Source: a bacterium (lineage in GTDB: Bacteria; Patescibacteriota; Saccharimonadia; Saccharimonadales; Saccharimonadaceae). Taken from it: a stretch of DNA of 64,000 nt. The translations under genes and the position numbers were made by a program. The notes beneath the pieces were generated by a model. The model was not told the DNA's origin. It worked only from the letters and a program-made list of their open reading frames with translations, and made no database searches. Numbering within the stretch: the stretch's first letter is position 1; each line of letters begins with the position of its first letter. Shown here piece after piece: positions 24,603-33,723 of this stretch. The stretch is from contig JAUIGB010000002.1 in NCBI GenBank assembly GCA_030429975.1, forward strand, positions 1-64,000, read 5' to 3'.

Positions 24603-24757
24603 TTACTCTTCTTTATTATACAATAATACCTATTAATATTCAAGTATACGCTCGTTGCTTTATCTGATTAATCTTACACTAGTTCGGCCCAATCAGGATA
24701 GAGTTGGGCAAAATATAAAGCACCGGGCGACCCTGCCTAGCGACCCGTGAGGACTTT
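24603..24757. other. intergenic region upstream of the LuxI-like operon
   Basis: Contains TATAAT 12 nt upstream of the LuxI-like ATG (minus strand: TGTATAATAAAGAAGAG then TAAATG) and A/T-rich sequence. No ORF and no obvious 18-20 bp lux-box-type palindrome was seen by eye. Confidence 0.4.
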
Positions 24758-24798
24758 ATGCCCGATGGATTACGCCATACGCGCAACCCATCGGGCAT
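24758..24798. terminator. GC-rich hairpin after the small basic gene
   Basis: ATGCCCGATGG and CCATCGGGCAT, perfect 11-bp arms around a 19-nt loop, 22 bp downstream of the stop at 24821. Confidence 0.6.
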
Positions 24799-24820
24799 AT
24801 CGGCAAGTCAGATTCGGGGC

Positions 24821-25009
24821 CTAGTGACCGACACGAAAGACGAACCGGTCGTATACGCGACCCGGCGCCTTGCGAATTCGGCCAAGAACGGATCCGACAC
24901 GGCTTTCAACCTTTTCGGACACACTCATCGTCGCCACCTGCAGAGACAGAAGATTCTGAAACCTCTGCGTGGCAAAGTCGACCATTCGTTCTTGTATCGA
25001 TTGCTTCAT
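24821..25009 (-). CDS. small basic protein, GC-rich gene
   Basis: 62 aa from the ATG after GGAAGG (the track extends 12 codons to a TTG). The sequence is helical and amphipathic (MKQSIQERMVDFATQRFQNLL) then Arg-rich (GRIRKAPGRVYDRFVFRVGH). No signal peptide. Codons are richer in C/G than the adjacent LuxI-like gene. It has its own promoter and hairpin. Unknown function. Confidence 0.5.
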   Translation of the reverse strand: MKQSIQERMVDFATQRFQNLLSLQVATMSVSEKVESRVGSVLGRIRKAPGRVYDRFVFRVGH

Positions 25010-25102
25010 GACTAACTTACCTTCCAGGTACGTGCACGTTATCAAACTACATGCATCTTAATCGGACTATCGTCACAATTCGTTCTTGCGTCGATAATAT
25101 AT

Positions 25103-25130
25103 ATTATAACACTATTCGGAAATTTTTCAA
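25103..25130 (-). promoter_or_regulatory. promoter of the small basic gene
   Basis: Minus strand TTGAAA, 16 bp, TGTTATAAT (extended -10). It gives a leader of about 85 nt. Confidence 0.5.
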
Positions 25131-25139
25131 TGACACTTA

Positions 25140-25168
25140 TTGATATATGGTGATAAATATGTTATTAT
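25140..25168 (+). promoter_or_regulatory. promoter of the ABC transporter operon
   Basis: TTGATA, 17-bp spacer, TATTAT. The leader contains a small hairpin (ACTCGGCC/GGTCGAGT at about 25200-25219) and an AAGGAG SD 7 nt before the TTG start. Confidence 0.6.
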
Positions 25169-25243
25169 AAAGTCATAGTCAACAAGACAAGTGGAAGGTA
25201 ACTCGGCCATAGGTCGAGTGTATTTTATCAAAGGAGACATATC

Positions 25244-26719
25244 TTGGCGCGACATAACGAAAAGATGATGGACAAAAAATCTAGATTCAAGCCTAGTCAA
25301 ACAGAGTTTTTGAAACCCCTCAAATCACAAGAAAAAAGAGGTTTATTGAAAAAAAGTGGTATCACCTTGGCGAGTGCCGCAGCCGCTGGTTTCATTCTAT
25401 CCGGTTCCGAATACAACGCGCCCAAGGATTTAAACGATATCGTTAATATTGGACTCACCCCGACTCCAGAGGTTAGCACGTCTGGAACAAAGAGTATGAT
25501 TGAGGCCAATGATGGTCTGCGCGACTACAGTCCAATCGTGCTTGGTCTTGGTTTGGCCGGCATGGGTATATACGAATATCGCCGCCGTCGCCAAGATAAC
25601 CGCCTGCATCACATGCATAACTTTACCCATCAAGGTAGCCACTGGGTGCGTATCGCGCTAGCCGGCGGAATCATGGGGACAATTGCTTCAGCATCAGGCC
25701 TTGGCGATACGGCGGCAGATAATGCATCTGAGCCTATCCAACAAGCAGCGGCTCTATACGGTGCCGAGCAGGCAACCACTCCTGTGTTCACAAGTTACGA
25801 AGGTGCCCTAGGAAACCATATGCCCGTCGATTACGCCAACACGGCAAGCGCTGTCAGTGAAGCAGGCGGTACGCCGATGCCCCTCATCTTTGAATTAGGA
25901 AAGGTCGAAGATCCGACTAGCGTCAACAATCCGACTTCAGGACCAATTGTAGGCGTGCCCAACGACTCATTGAAACAAGCCTTCAACACCGATATGCCCG
26001 CCATAGACAACTGTGATGACATGTCCGTTATCGTGGGTGAACAGTTAGGAGTGAACGCTGGTGATACTGTCAAAATCAATGGACGCCCAGCGACCGTCGC
26101 CGATACTATCGACGTAAAGCCAGGTCTAGGACGCGTTATGGCACTCGGTTCGGTCGAGCAATTTGATAAATGCGTATATCCTGATTCATTGATGCTAATC
26201 GCAAATGGTCTTGTTTTGCCACAACAAAAAACCTTGGACGCAGTCAATAGCCAGCTAGACACCGCATACGTAGCGCGCTCATTCGAGGAGCTTATCGAAG
26301 AAAATCAAGAATTTTGGGACGGAAGCGTAAAGCCCTCGCAAATGAATTTGATTTTCCAGCAACTGGGTCTTGGCGCTGCCGGTATAGCGATTTTGCAGGG
26401 TATGCAGATAGCGAATCGTCGCAAAAAACTAGCCGTACGTTTAAGTCGGGACGTACCAAAATCGACGCTAACGACCGCCGAATTTCTGGCATCCGAACGT
26501 GATGTTATACGATCAATTCCAATAGGTCTTGGCGTTTACACATTGTTTACGTATATGATTAACTCCACCCAGCATGGAATGAGCCAGAGTATTGATATTC
26601 CATCAATCGCCAGTGGCTACTCCGTTACCGCTATCGCAGCTGGCGCAACATCGGCGGCCGCCACCTATATGATGACAAGACGTATTAATGTCCATGAAGA
26701 ACTAGGGAGCAGCGCGTAA
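25244..26719 (+). CDS. ABC transporter permease, FtsX/MacB-like
   Basis: 491 aa starting at TTG with SD AAGGAG. A basic N-terminus is followed by three membrane segments before residue 150, an extracytoplasmic domain (about 165-365) containing VGVPNDSLKQAF, a Cys pair and GDTVKINGRPATVADTI (the small beta domain typical of MacB-PCD/FtsX permeases), then three C-terminal membrane helices (FQQLGLGAAGIAILQ; IPIGLGVYTLFTYMI; SVTAIAAGATSAAATYMM). It pairs with the ATPase whose start overlaps its stop (TAATG). Such transporters export peptides or lipoproteins or act as mechanotransducers; substrate unknown. Confidence 0.7.
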   Translation: MARHNEKMMDKKSRFKPSQTEFLKPLKSQEKRGLLKKSGITLASAAAAGFILSGSEYNAPKDLNDIVNIGLTPTPEVSTSGTKSMIEANDGLRDYSPIVLGLGLAGMGIYEYRRRRQDNRLHHMHNFTHQGSHWVRIALAGGIMGTIASASGLGDTAADNASEPIQQAAALYGAEQATTPVFTSYEGALGNHMPVDYANTASAVSEAGGTPMPLIFELGKVEDPTSVNNPTSGPIVGVPNDSLKQAFNTDMPAIDNCDDMSVIVGEQLGVNAGDTVKINGRPATVADTIDVKPGLGRVMALGSVEQFDKCVYPDSLMLIANGLVLPQQKTLDAVNSQLDTAYVARSFEELIEENQEFWDGSVKPSQMNLIFQQLGLGAAGIAILQGMQIANRRKKLAVRLSRDVPKSTLTTAEFLASERDVIRSIPIGLGVYTLFTYMINSTQHGMSQSIDIPSIASGYSVTAIAAGATSAAATYMMTRRINVHEELGSSA

Positions 26720-27447
26720 TGAGAAAAAGATTGGAATACCCATCTAGCGAGTATGATTTGGATATACGCGTCAAGGATCTATCTATAATGAGCAGAATAG
26801 GCGAAAAAATTCTCGATAATGTATCCGTATTCATACCACAAGGAACCCATGCTGTTATTAAGGGCCCTTCTGGAGCAGGCAAGACTTTTCTCGCGACCGC
26901 CATGTGTGATGTGCGCAATAACCAGCTGAATTATACCGGTGATGTCAGCTACGAGATGAGAAGTAAAAAAGACCCAGAAAACAGATTTACTTTACCACCT
27001 CAATATCCATTGAAATATCGTAACGTTAGTTTCATATCACAAAAGCCATTCTTCGATAGTGACAATACAGTCGAACAGGAAGTTATGCTGGATGCAGGAT
27101 TAAAAGGCATAAAGGACATCGACAGGGATCGACTTGGATCTGTCTATGAGATATTAGGTATCAGCCACCTCATACACCGAAGAATGCTCGATTTATCTGG
27201 CGGGCAGCAGCAGCGTGTGCCGATTGCCGCGGGGCTTGTTATTAATCCAAACGTGGTTGTTACCGATGAGGTAACGGCAAACTTAGATGTAGAATCAAAA
27301 GTCAAAACCCACGAAGCGCTGAGCGAGCTGTCCAGAGAGTTCGGCATCACAGTACTGTCTATAACCCATGACGATCTCACGGCCCCACGCGAGATTCGTA
27401 TGCTAGATCGCCGGATTGTTGGCGATACGCATCCTAGCGATAATTAG
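26719..27447 (+). CDS. ABC transporter ATP-binding protein
   Basis: 242 aa. Walker A KGPSGAGKT, Q-loop region SFISQKPFF, signature LSGGQQQRV, Walker B VVVTDEVTANLD with the catalytic Glu, and H-loop SITHDD. Sequence order fits the LolD/MacB-type ATPases that partner FtsX-like permeases, but an insertion lies between Walker A and the Q-loop. Coupled to the upstream permease by a one-base overlap. Confidence 0.88.
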   Translation: MRKRLEYPSSEYDLDIRVKDLSIMSRIGEKILDNVSVFIPQGTHAVIKGPSGAGKTFLATAMCDVRNNQLNYTGDVSYEMRSKKDPENRFTLPPQYPLKYRNVSFISQKPFFDSDNTVEQEVMLDAGLKGIKDIDRDRLGSVYEILGISHLIHRRMLDLSGGQQQRVPIAAGLVINPNVVVTDEVTANLDVESKVKTHEALSELSREFGITVLSITHDDLTAPREIRMLDRRIVGDTHPSDN

Positions 27448-27486
27448 TAGCGTCTCTTTCTATGGATTCATTGGTATGAAAAATGC

Positions 27487-27492
27487 TACACT
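27487..27492 (+). promoter_or_regulatory. extended -10 of the response regulator, leaderless
   Basis: TGCTACACT, then ATTTGT, then ATG. No SD. Confidence 0.55.
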
Positions 27493-27498
27493 ATTTGT

Positions 27499-27867
27499 AT
27501 GACAAAAATTGCTATTATCGAAGACGATTCCGTTATCAATCAAATGTATCGAATGAAGTTCGAAGCCGATGGCTTTGAAGTTCAAGTGGCAGACAACGGC
27601 AAATCCGGCATAACCATGGTCGAGTCATTCAAACCTGACATGATTTTGATGGACCTACAGATGCCTGAAATGGGTGGCGAAGAGGCCCTAGAACACATCC
27701 GATCACAGTCATGGGGCAAGACCATACCGGTAATTATCCTGACGAATCTAGGGATCGAAGAATCTCCGAAAAAACTCAAAGACCTAGGTATACAAAATTA
27801 CATAGTCAAGGCAGAATTAACACCTAGCGAGGTGGTCGAGCGCGTCAAAGAAGCGTTAGGCCTGTAG
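27499..27867 (+). CDS. single-domain response regulator (CheY-like)
   Basis: 122 aa, one receiver domain and no output domain. Acidic pair IIEDDSV, phosphoacceptor Asp in LMDLQMPEMGG (about residue 52), switch Thr in ILTNLG and Lys in YIVKAEL. It is the only receiver in the window, 3 kb upstream on the opposite strand from the two-kinase operon, so it may relay phosphate from them; that link is inference. Confidence 0.92.
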   Translation: MTKIAIIEDDSVINQMYRMKFEADGFEVQVADNGKSGITMVESFKPDMILMDLQMPEMGGEEALEHIRSQSWGKTIPVIILTNLGIEESPKKLKDLGIQNYIVKAELTPSEVVERVKEALGL

Positions 27868-27868
27868 T

Positions 27869-28681
27869 TTAATTCTTTTTTATAGTCATCTGCGCTGCAC
27901 GAATGACGTTGTCAAATAGCGCGGCTACGGTCAGCGGTCCGACTCCGCCTTTTTCGGGAGTAATGGAAACATCATCTCTGGCGCGTAACTCAGATGATAC
28001 GTCGCCGACTATTTTTCCGTGCTCTGCAGCCGTACCAGCATCAACTATTACCGCGCCTGTCTTTACGTCATCCGGCCCAATCAACCTAGGTACACCCGTG
28101 GCGGTGACTATTACGTCGAATTGATATAGTTGCGAATTCATCTCTTCGCTATCTTCGTCAAAGACGGTCACGTCATATCCGCTTGCCCGCCATAGTCGCG
28201 ACAACGGCGAACCCACTAGCCTACCGTTTCCAACGATAGCGATCTTTTTGGTCGAAAGTTCTACGCCATATCCTGCTAGCAACCAAATTATCGCTAGCGG
28301 TGTTGCCGGATCCAAGATCGCACCCTCACCCAAACCGTCTACGTCTTTTTCGGGGGCAACAGAGTCCACCGCTTGTTGCGTGCCCGCCTTATCCGCGAGA
28401 GGCAACTGAATGATAATTCCATGCGTAGAACCGTCTTTATTGAGTCTGTCTACTACACCAGCTATATCTGATTGGTCTATCTTGTAAACTTCAACGTCAA
28501 TCAAAATATCCTCGCCATATGCGCGCTTCAGTCGAACATAGGAATCAATCACCGAGCTATCAATAGTCTGGACAATTGCAAGCTTGGGATATACATGATG
28601 CGCCTGACGCAGAGCTCGCACCTGCTTCGCTTGGCGCTCTTTTATAAATCCGACTAGCTCTTTACCGTTTAGTTCTTTCAT
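27869..28681 (-). CDS. folD: bifunctional methylene-THF dehydrogenase/cyclohydrolase
   Basis: Interconverts 5,10-methylene-THF and 10-formyl-THF with NADP. 270 aa. SYVRLKRAYGED holds the catalytic Y-x3-K, GIIIQLPLAD the folate site, EKDVDGLGEG, and IVGNGRLVGSPLSRLW the nucleotide-binding site, with GGVGPLTVA near the end. With glyA in this window it forms the C1 folate cycle. Starts 7 nt after a weak TAATCT. Confidence 0.95.
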   Translation of the reverse strand: MKELNGKELVGFIKERQAKQVRALRQAHHVYPKLAIVQTIDSSVIDSYVRLKRAYGEDILIDVEVYKIDQSDIAGVVDRLNKDGSTHGIIIQLPLADKAGTQQAVDSVAPEKDVDGLGEGAILDPATPLAIIWLLAGYGVELSTKKIAIVGNGRLVGSPLSRLWRASGYDVTVFDEDSEEMNSQLYQFDVIVTATGVPRLIGPDDVKTGAVIVDAGTAAEHGKIVGDVSSELRARDDVSITPEKGGVGPLTVAALFDNVIRAAQMTIKKN

Positions 28682-28746
28682 CTCTGTTAGATTAGCATAA
28701 CCCCTCGTGTGCTACAATGAACTAGATATTAGCATAAGGACTAAAG

Positions 28747-29175
28747 ATGGATTATTACAATTACGACTCGGCATATACTAACGAGGCAGACCCAGCAGTG
28801 GTAGCCGGTGTTATGGCCTTTTTGATTATATTTTGGATAGCAGCCTACGTAATCGGTGCGTTTCTACTAGGTAGATTATTCAAAAAAGCAGGTATACCTC
28901 AATGGACGGCTTGGGTGCCTATATACAACACATGGAAATTGTTAGAAATGGGCGGCCAGCAAGGTTTCTGGGCCGTATTGGCACTAATCCCGTTCGTTCA
29001 ATTCGTGTCATTAATTTTCATCATAATAGCGATGTACCATATCGGTAAGAAACTAGGCAAAGAAGGTTGGTTCGTACTACTGGCGATATTTCTACCCGTA
29101 GTTTGGCTGATTTGGCTAGCTTTCGACGACTCCAAGTGGCCAAAGGCACAAAAAACAGTCGCTAGAAAAGCCTAA
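28747..29175 (+). CDS. DUF5684-type membrane protein
   Basis: 142 aa, four hydrophobic segments. The diagnostic loop FKKAGIPQWTAWVPIYNTWKLLEMGG followed by a second amphipathic pair (KKLGKEGWFVLLAIFLPVVWLIWLAF) matches the DUF5684 family, sometimes annotated as signal-peptidase-I-like although no Ser/Lys dyad is visible. AAGGA lies 9 nt before the ATG, with TACAAT further upstream. Confidence 0.75.
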   Translation: MDYYNYDSAYTNEADPAVVAGVMAFLIIFWIAAYVIGAFLLGRLFKKAGIPQWTAWVPIYNTWKLLEMGGQQGFWAVLALIPFVQFVSLIFIIIAMYHIGKKLGKEGWFVLLAIFLPVVWLIWLAFDDSKWPKAQKTVARKA

Positions 29176-29232
29176 AGACTCTCTAGATTCTTTTGCTTTT
29201 AGTGTGATTTTGCTATTATAAGCAGTAGAATT

Positions 29233-29721
29233 ATGGTGGTTCAAAGGGCAGATATTGGTTTTACAGTGGCCGAGTTGGTTGTTACTCTCGTTATATTGTC
29301 GCTGTTTGTTGGGCTTTTTTATCAAATGTTCGTAACGGGTCAATCTCAGCAGCAATTTATCAGCCAACGAGCCGTGGCTAACGATGTAGCCCAATCAAAC
29401 CTAGGCAAAGTGACTTCAAAGAATCAGATTCCAGGATCAATAACTTGTAATTCTACCAATGACACGCTCAACTACCCGTCCGCTCCCGGCACTGTCATCG
29501 CGACTAGCGCTTCGGGCGCTAGCCTGAAATGGAACGGGGACGGCTCACCAAGTAGCGGATTAGCCAAAGAAAATATAAGTAACACAGTGTTACCATCGAG
29601 TTCTAACCAAGAATTACGCGTATTTTATCCCCGAGGCTGCGCGTCAAACATGCCTGCTAGAATTGTTTCAACCGTAACGTATGGATCGGAGAGCGTCTCT
29701 CATGCTACGTTCGTCAAGTAA
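29233..29721 (+). CDS. type IV pilin-like protein (prepilin)
   Basis: 162 aa. Prepilin leader MVVQRADIG cleaved before FTVAELVVTLVILSLFVGLFYQM, with Glu at mature position 5. The globular part carries a Cys pair (SITCNST; YPRGCAS). First of three consecutive pilin-type genes; it overlaps the next gene. Likely a minor pilin or pseudopilin priming pilus assembly. Confidence 0.85.
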   Translation: MVVQRADIGFTVAELVVTLVILSLFVGLFYQMFVTGQSQQQFISQRAVANDVAQSNLGKVTSKNQIPGSITCNSTNDTLNYPSAPGTVIATSASGASLKWNGDGSPSSGLAKENISNTVLPSSSNQELRVFYPRGCASNMPARIVSTVTYGSESVSHATFVK

Positions 29722-30475
29722 ATTACTGTCTAGGGGCTTCACCTTAGTAGAGTTGGTCGTATCAATCACGATTGCATCCCTACTATTTATCATCTTGTTT
29801 ATCCCGCTAGACAGCTTTTATGAATCAAATCGTCAATCTCTAAACAATATAGTGCAAACAGGTGAAGTTCGAAGTACTCTGCGCGCTCTAGAGAGTGAAA
29901 TCGCTTTGGCGATCAGTTTTCACAATACCAACACTGGCATCGTCACGGACCCGTCTGGGTCCAATGGCAACCCCAGTAGCCCGACCCAGTGGACATGGAC
30001 TGGATACGGTGGCGAAAGAGTCCTCATAACTAGCAACTACGCCACTACGGAATTCGCCTCTACTGACAATGATGGGTCGCGAACATTGGTGTACGGTCCT
30101 GACTGTGAAACAGGGATTGTGAATGCTACAGTTTATTTTGTCAAAGGCGGCTCGCTGTATCGCCGCACGCTAGCAAACACAGGGGCGTCCACATGTAGTG
30201 GATACTCTATGGCGCAGCGAACGACTTGTGAAGTTGGCGTTACAGCCAGTCCATGCAATTCGGCACCTAGAGACGCGAAATTACTGGATAACGTATCGGA
30301 TTTTTCCGTGAATTACTATGAACATCCCAATAGTACATCGACATATCCAAGCCAGTACTCAAACACGAGCGCACCCTCTAGTTCGCAAACTGTCGTGATT
30401 TCAATTACCGCGGGGGCTGGCACTGCTCAAGAGACAGGAACAATTAGAATAACTAGACTAAACGGGAGTACATGA
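29702..30475 (+). CDS. type IV pilin-like protein (PulJ/PilW-like)
   Basis: 257 aa from the ATG at 29702 (the track begins seven codons upstream); the 3' end of the previous gene overlaps by 20 bp. Prepilin leader ends G before FTLVELVVSITIASLLFIILF. The globular domain has paired Cys (GPDCETG, STCSGYS, TTCEVG, SPCNS). Large size and position before a PilX-like fusion suggest a minor pilin of the tip complex. Confidence 0.85.
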   Translation: MLRSSSKLLSRGFTLVELVVSITIASLLFIILFIPLDSFYESNRQSLNNIVQTGEVRSTLRALESEIALAISFHNTNTGIVTDPSGSNGNPSSPTQWTWTGYGGERVLITSNYATTEFASTDNDGSRTLVYGPDCETGIVNATVYFVKGGSLYRRTLANTGASTCSGYSMAQRTTCEVGVTASPCNSAPRDAKLLDNVSDFSVNYYEHPNSTSTYPSQYSNTSAPSSSQTVVISITAGAGTAQETGTIRITRLNGST

Positions 30476-33447
30476 TGAGGAAAATGATGCAAAAAGGATT
30501 TATACTACCAGCGACCATCCTGCTAGGATTGGGCGTCACTATTATGTCTACTACCTTTTTGGAGTTCACTTCTAACACGTCAGTTGTTCTAAATAGCCGG
30601 AATTTCGACGCGCTTGCAAATGACGCCGCGCGCGCAGGCATCGTCTACGCGAACAGTTGTATCGAAGCGAGCGCGGACCCTCTTAGCTGGACTACATTAA
30701 CACCTGCTACGAACTGTTCCGGGGGTGGGGCAGCCGGTTCTGGACCATATATAGTCGAAAACTCGGACTATAGGACTACGTTTACCGTTCCTACCGCAAC
30801 ACTGTCTAATAACCTGTTGACTGTCGTGTCAACTGGGACCGTTCAGAAATTGGATGGAAACGGAAACCCCGTAGAAACCATAACGTCTACTGTCAAAAAT
30901 ACATTACCCGGCTCTACGCCCCCGTGGCCGGTCGCAACAGGGTTACCCCTCCATGAGATAAAAAATAACGAAACAGATTGTGCTATCGGAAACGGAGAAA
31001 TGTACTGCTGGGGTGATAATGGAAGCAATCAGGCTGGCGTATCCAGCCCAGGGGACCTAGGTTGGCCCAGGAGGGTCCAAAATGCCATTGCCGGAAAGAC
31101 AGTAACATACATAAGTGTTGCAAATAGGAATGCATGCGCGGTTGCGGACGGACTGCCATACTGCTGGGGTAGTGACGGAAACCAACAACTAGGTCAAAGC
31201 GCATGGTCTAGTATTGACTACCCCACGAACGATATACCTAGAACATCATCCGGACCATTAGATGGATATTACGTTCCAGAGGTACAGATATCAGACAGCA
31301 ATAACCCGGCGATCATATGGCCCTTTGGAATAGCAGCTCCTCATTCAATGGCGCTACGCGAAGACGGTACTGTTCATGTTTGGGGTGACGGAGGATTTCG
31401 TCAAAATGGTGATGGAGGTTGCTTCCTAGGATGGTGTGCCTACCCTAGCTATTCAACGCCGACGACATTTAATGGTTTCAAAGACACTACCTCACCATTC
31501 TCTGGTAAAAAGGCCGAGAGAATCGGCACTAGCTCGCACGACTCATGCTTCGCGGCTATAGGTCGCATGTACTGTGCTGGAGTAGAGGTGCCCCTTCCCA
31601 TTCAATGCAATACTGCTTGGTTCATGTCCGTTAATAATCCATTGGTAATAATCTTTAACTTATGTACACCGACCTTTGACGATGCCTACGACATGTCCGC
31701 TAAAACTCAATGGTTAACTGGGCACACTTTGAACAATAAGTTTATAGACATGGATACGTTCGAAGTAACCACGAATGTTGGTTGTATGATGGCGCAAAAT
31801 GACTTCTACTGTGTAGGTAACGGGCCTGCCGTTGGGGCACTATGGTCAGGGTCCTGGTCCCCACCATGGATAGAACTAGCCAATTCCGATGTTACTTCAC
31901 ACGACAACGGCGACAACCCAGATTCGGCCAGTTTTGATGGTATCTACTGCATTATCGACTTCGGAGTAGCAAAATGCCAGGGCTCATCTTGGCAAGGTGG
32001 CGGCGGTATATGGTCATGGAACCCTATTACGTCCACTGGATTTACCGGAAAGACTCCTACAAAAATTGCTGCCGGACAACAGCATGGATGCCTAATAGCC
32101 AACGGACAGCTGTACTGCTGGGGTAACGGACACGAAGGTGTATTAGCAAATGGCAACATATCATTATTTGGAAATTCACGCACTAGCGCGCAGCTTAGTG
32201 GTCAGGGCGGATCTTATCCGATAGGAACAGACGAAGGCACATATGCCGCCGACGGTCCAATTAGTGTTGGTGACGGCCACTCCTGCGGTACCGCAAACGG
32301 TAATTTATTCTGCTGGGGCAGGAATACGTATGGTCAATTAGGTATCGGGACGACATCAGAACAGTACAGTCCACTAGCGCCACCTACGACAGTCGGTATC
32401 TATGTTCGCGATGTCAGCGTAGGCGCTAACCATACTTGCGCGATAGCCGATGGTCAATTGTACTGCTGGGGAAGAAACAATAACGGTCAATTGGGCCTTG
32501 GTAACACAACCGACTACTCTACCCCTCAATTAGTTTCAGCGTTCGCGGGCATGCGCGTACACAACGTCAGCGCAGGAGAAAATCACACCTGCGCCGTAGT
32601 CGACGGCCAAGCATATTGTTGGGGTCTGAACTCCAACCTGCAACTGGGCGATGGCACGCTGACAACAAGAACGTCGCCGACGCTTGTGGATGGAAACAGC
32701 AGTATACTCGTTGGGAAAAACGTACGTTACATTACAGCTGGATATACTCACACATGCGCTACCGCAAATGGTGACCTGTATTGCTGGGGCAATAACGCCA
32801 ACGGACGAACCGGACTAAACACTACTAGCGGTAACTCGCATCCGACATTAGTAACCGGAGGAACTGCTGGATCTCCAATGGTAACCGCTCCGAGCCCGGA
32901 TCTACGACCATTAGTGACATCCATATCAGCAGGTAGCAACTTCACATGCGCAGTTATAAACTCCAAGGTGAGCTGTTTCGGTGCTAATTCCAACGGACAG
33001 CTAGGTGACGGTACTACCACCCAAAGGTTGGTGCCTACAGCTAGCGCCAACAGTTATTTCGCCACGAAAGTCACGGCCGGTGGCACGCATGCATGCGCTT
33101 TACTACACGGTAACAATTCAAAGATAAACGGAAACCTGTGGTGCTGGGGCAACGCAAGCAACGGGCGGGTAGGAAATGGCTCGTCATCTGGAAATGTCAC
33201 TTCTCCGACAGTACTAAACGGTGGTGATATGCCGGAAACAAACTATGGCCAGGCAGAGATAAAGAGCGCAACTGCAGTGTCAGCGGGAGCCTCATCTACT
33301 TGTGGCGTAGTAAAAGGCACTATCATGTGTTGGGGTAACGGAGCAAACGGTCGCCTAGGTGATGGCACCACGACTAGTAGGAATGCCCCGAATATCACCG
33401 ACGATTACCACTTTTTCTCATCTTACGAAAGCGGGCCTATTTACTAG
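30472..33447 (+). CDS. pilin-like N-terminus fused to RCC1 repeats, 991 aa
   Basis: The start overlaps the previous stop (ATGA). A short basic leader ends at KG before FILPATILLGLGVTIMSTTFLEF, a PilX/GspK-like hydrophobic helix with no Glu5. Residues about 40-150 are pilin-like. From about 150 to the end there are many RCC1-type units with the signature C-x-A-x-G-x-L-YCWG-x-N-x-x-G-Q-LG; at least ten CWG motifs are visible, the central ones degenerate. RCC1 repeats form seven-bladed propellers, so one or two propellers are likely. It is probably displayed at the pilus tip as an adhesin, stabilised by disulfides since nearly every blade carries Cys. Confidence 0.82.
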   Translation: MMRKMMQKGFILPATILLGLGVTIMSTTFLEFTSNTSVVLNSRNFDALANDAARAGIVYANSCIEASADPLSWTTLTPATNCSGGGAAGSGPYIVENSDYRTTFTVPTATLSNNLLTVVSTGTVQKLDGNGNPVETITSTVKNTLPGSTPPWPVATGLPLHEIKNNETDCAIGNGEMYCWGDNGSNQAGVSSPGDLGWPRRVQNAIAGKTVTYISVANRNACAVADGLPYCWGSDGNQQLGQSAWSSIDYPTNDIPRTSSGPLDGYYVPEVQISDSNNPAIIWPFGIAAPHSMALREDGTVHVWGDGGFRQNGDGGCFLGWCAYPSYSTPTTFNGFKDTTSPFSGKKAERIGTSSHDSCFAAIGRMYCAGVEVPLPIQCNTAWFMSVNNPLVIIFNLCTPTFDDAYDMSAKTQWLTGHTLNNKFIDMDTFEVTTNVGCMMAQNDFYCVGNGPAVGALWSGSWSPPWIELANSDVTSHDNGDNPDSASFDGIYCIIDFGVAKCQGSSWQGGGGIWSWNPITSTGFTGKTPTKIAAGQQHGCLIANGQLYCWGNGHEGVLANGNISLFGNSRTSAQLSGQGGSYPIGTDEGTYAADGPISVGDGHSCGTANGNLFCWGRNTYGQLGIGTTSEQYSPLAPPTTVGIYVRDVSVGANHTCAIADGQLYCWGRNNNGQLGLGNTTDYSTPQLVSAFAGMRVHNVSAGENHTCAVVDGQAYCWGLNSNLQLGDGTLTTRTSPTLVDGNSSILVGKNVRYITAGYTHTCATANGDLYCWGNNANGRTGLNTTSGNSHPTLVTGGTAGSPMVTAPSPDLRPLVTSISAGSNFTCAVINSKVSCFGANSNGQLGDGTTTQRLVPTASANSYFATKVTAGGTHACALLHGNNSKINGNLWCWGNASNGRVGNGSSSGNVTSPTVLNGGDMPETNYGQAEIKSATAVSAGASSTCGVVKGTIMCWGNGANGRLGDGTTTSRNAPNITDDYHFFSSYESGPIY

Positions 33448-33458
33448 ATTACCCATAA

Positions 33459-33492
33459 AAGAAAATAGACCCTGGAAAGGGTCTATTTTCTT
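33459..33492 (-). terminator. hairpin after tRNA-Lys, bidirectional
   Basis: Perfect 15-bp arms (AAGAAAATAGACCCT) around a 4-nt loop. It serves the minus-strand tRNAs and the plus-strand RCC1 gene from opposite sides. The stem shares AAGAAAATAGAC with the tRNA-Gly trailer. Confidence 0.75.
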
Positions 33493-33568
33493 GGAGGGCC
33501 AGGAGGGACTTGAACCCTCGACACCCTGCTTAAGAGGCAGGTGCTCTAACCAGCTGAGCTACTGGCCC
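33492..33568 (-). tRNA. tRNA-Lys (CTT), CCA encoded
   Basis: Acceptor GGGCCAG/CTGGCCC, anticodon stem CCTGC/GCAGG with loop CTCTTAA, anticodon CTT; T-arm GAGGGTTCAAGTCCCTC; discriminator U then CCA. Confidence 0.93.
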
Positions 33569-33580
33569 GTTTAATAAATA

Positions 33581-33657
33581 TGGTACACCCGGAAGGATTC
33601 GAACCTACGACCCTCTGTTCCGAAGACAGATGCTCTAATCCACTGAGCTACGGGTGC
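33581..33657 (-). tRNA. tRNA-Arg (TCG), CCA encoded
   Basis: Acceptor GCACCCG pairs with CGGGTGT (terminal G-U), anticodon stem TCTGT/ACAGA with loop CTTCGGA, anticodon TCG; discriminator A and CCA. Twelve bp upstream of tRNA-Lys and probably cotranscribed. Confidence 0.92.
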
Positions 33658-33723
33658 GCAATGCGCTTGGCCAACGCATATTGTACCATTTATCTGCATT
33701 TTACGCTATAATAACCGTAAATA

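Noticed and set aside
33359-33574. 71-aa plus-strand ORF over tRNA-Lys
   Set aside because: It runs out of the RCC1 gene in another frame and through the terminator and tRNA; its peptide is the familiar false translation of an antisense tRNA.
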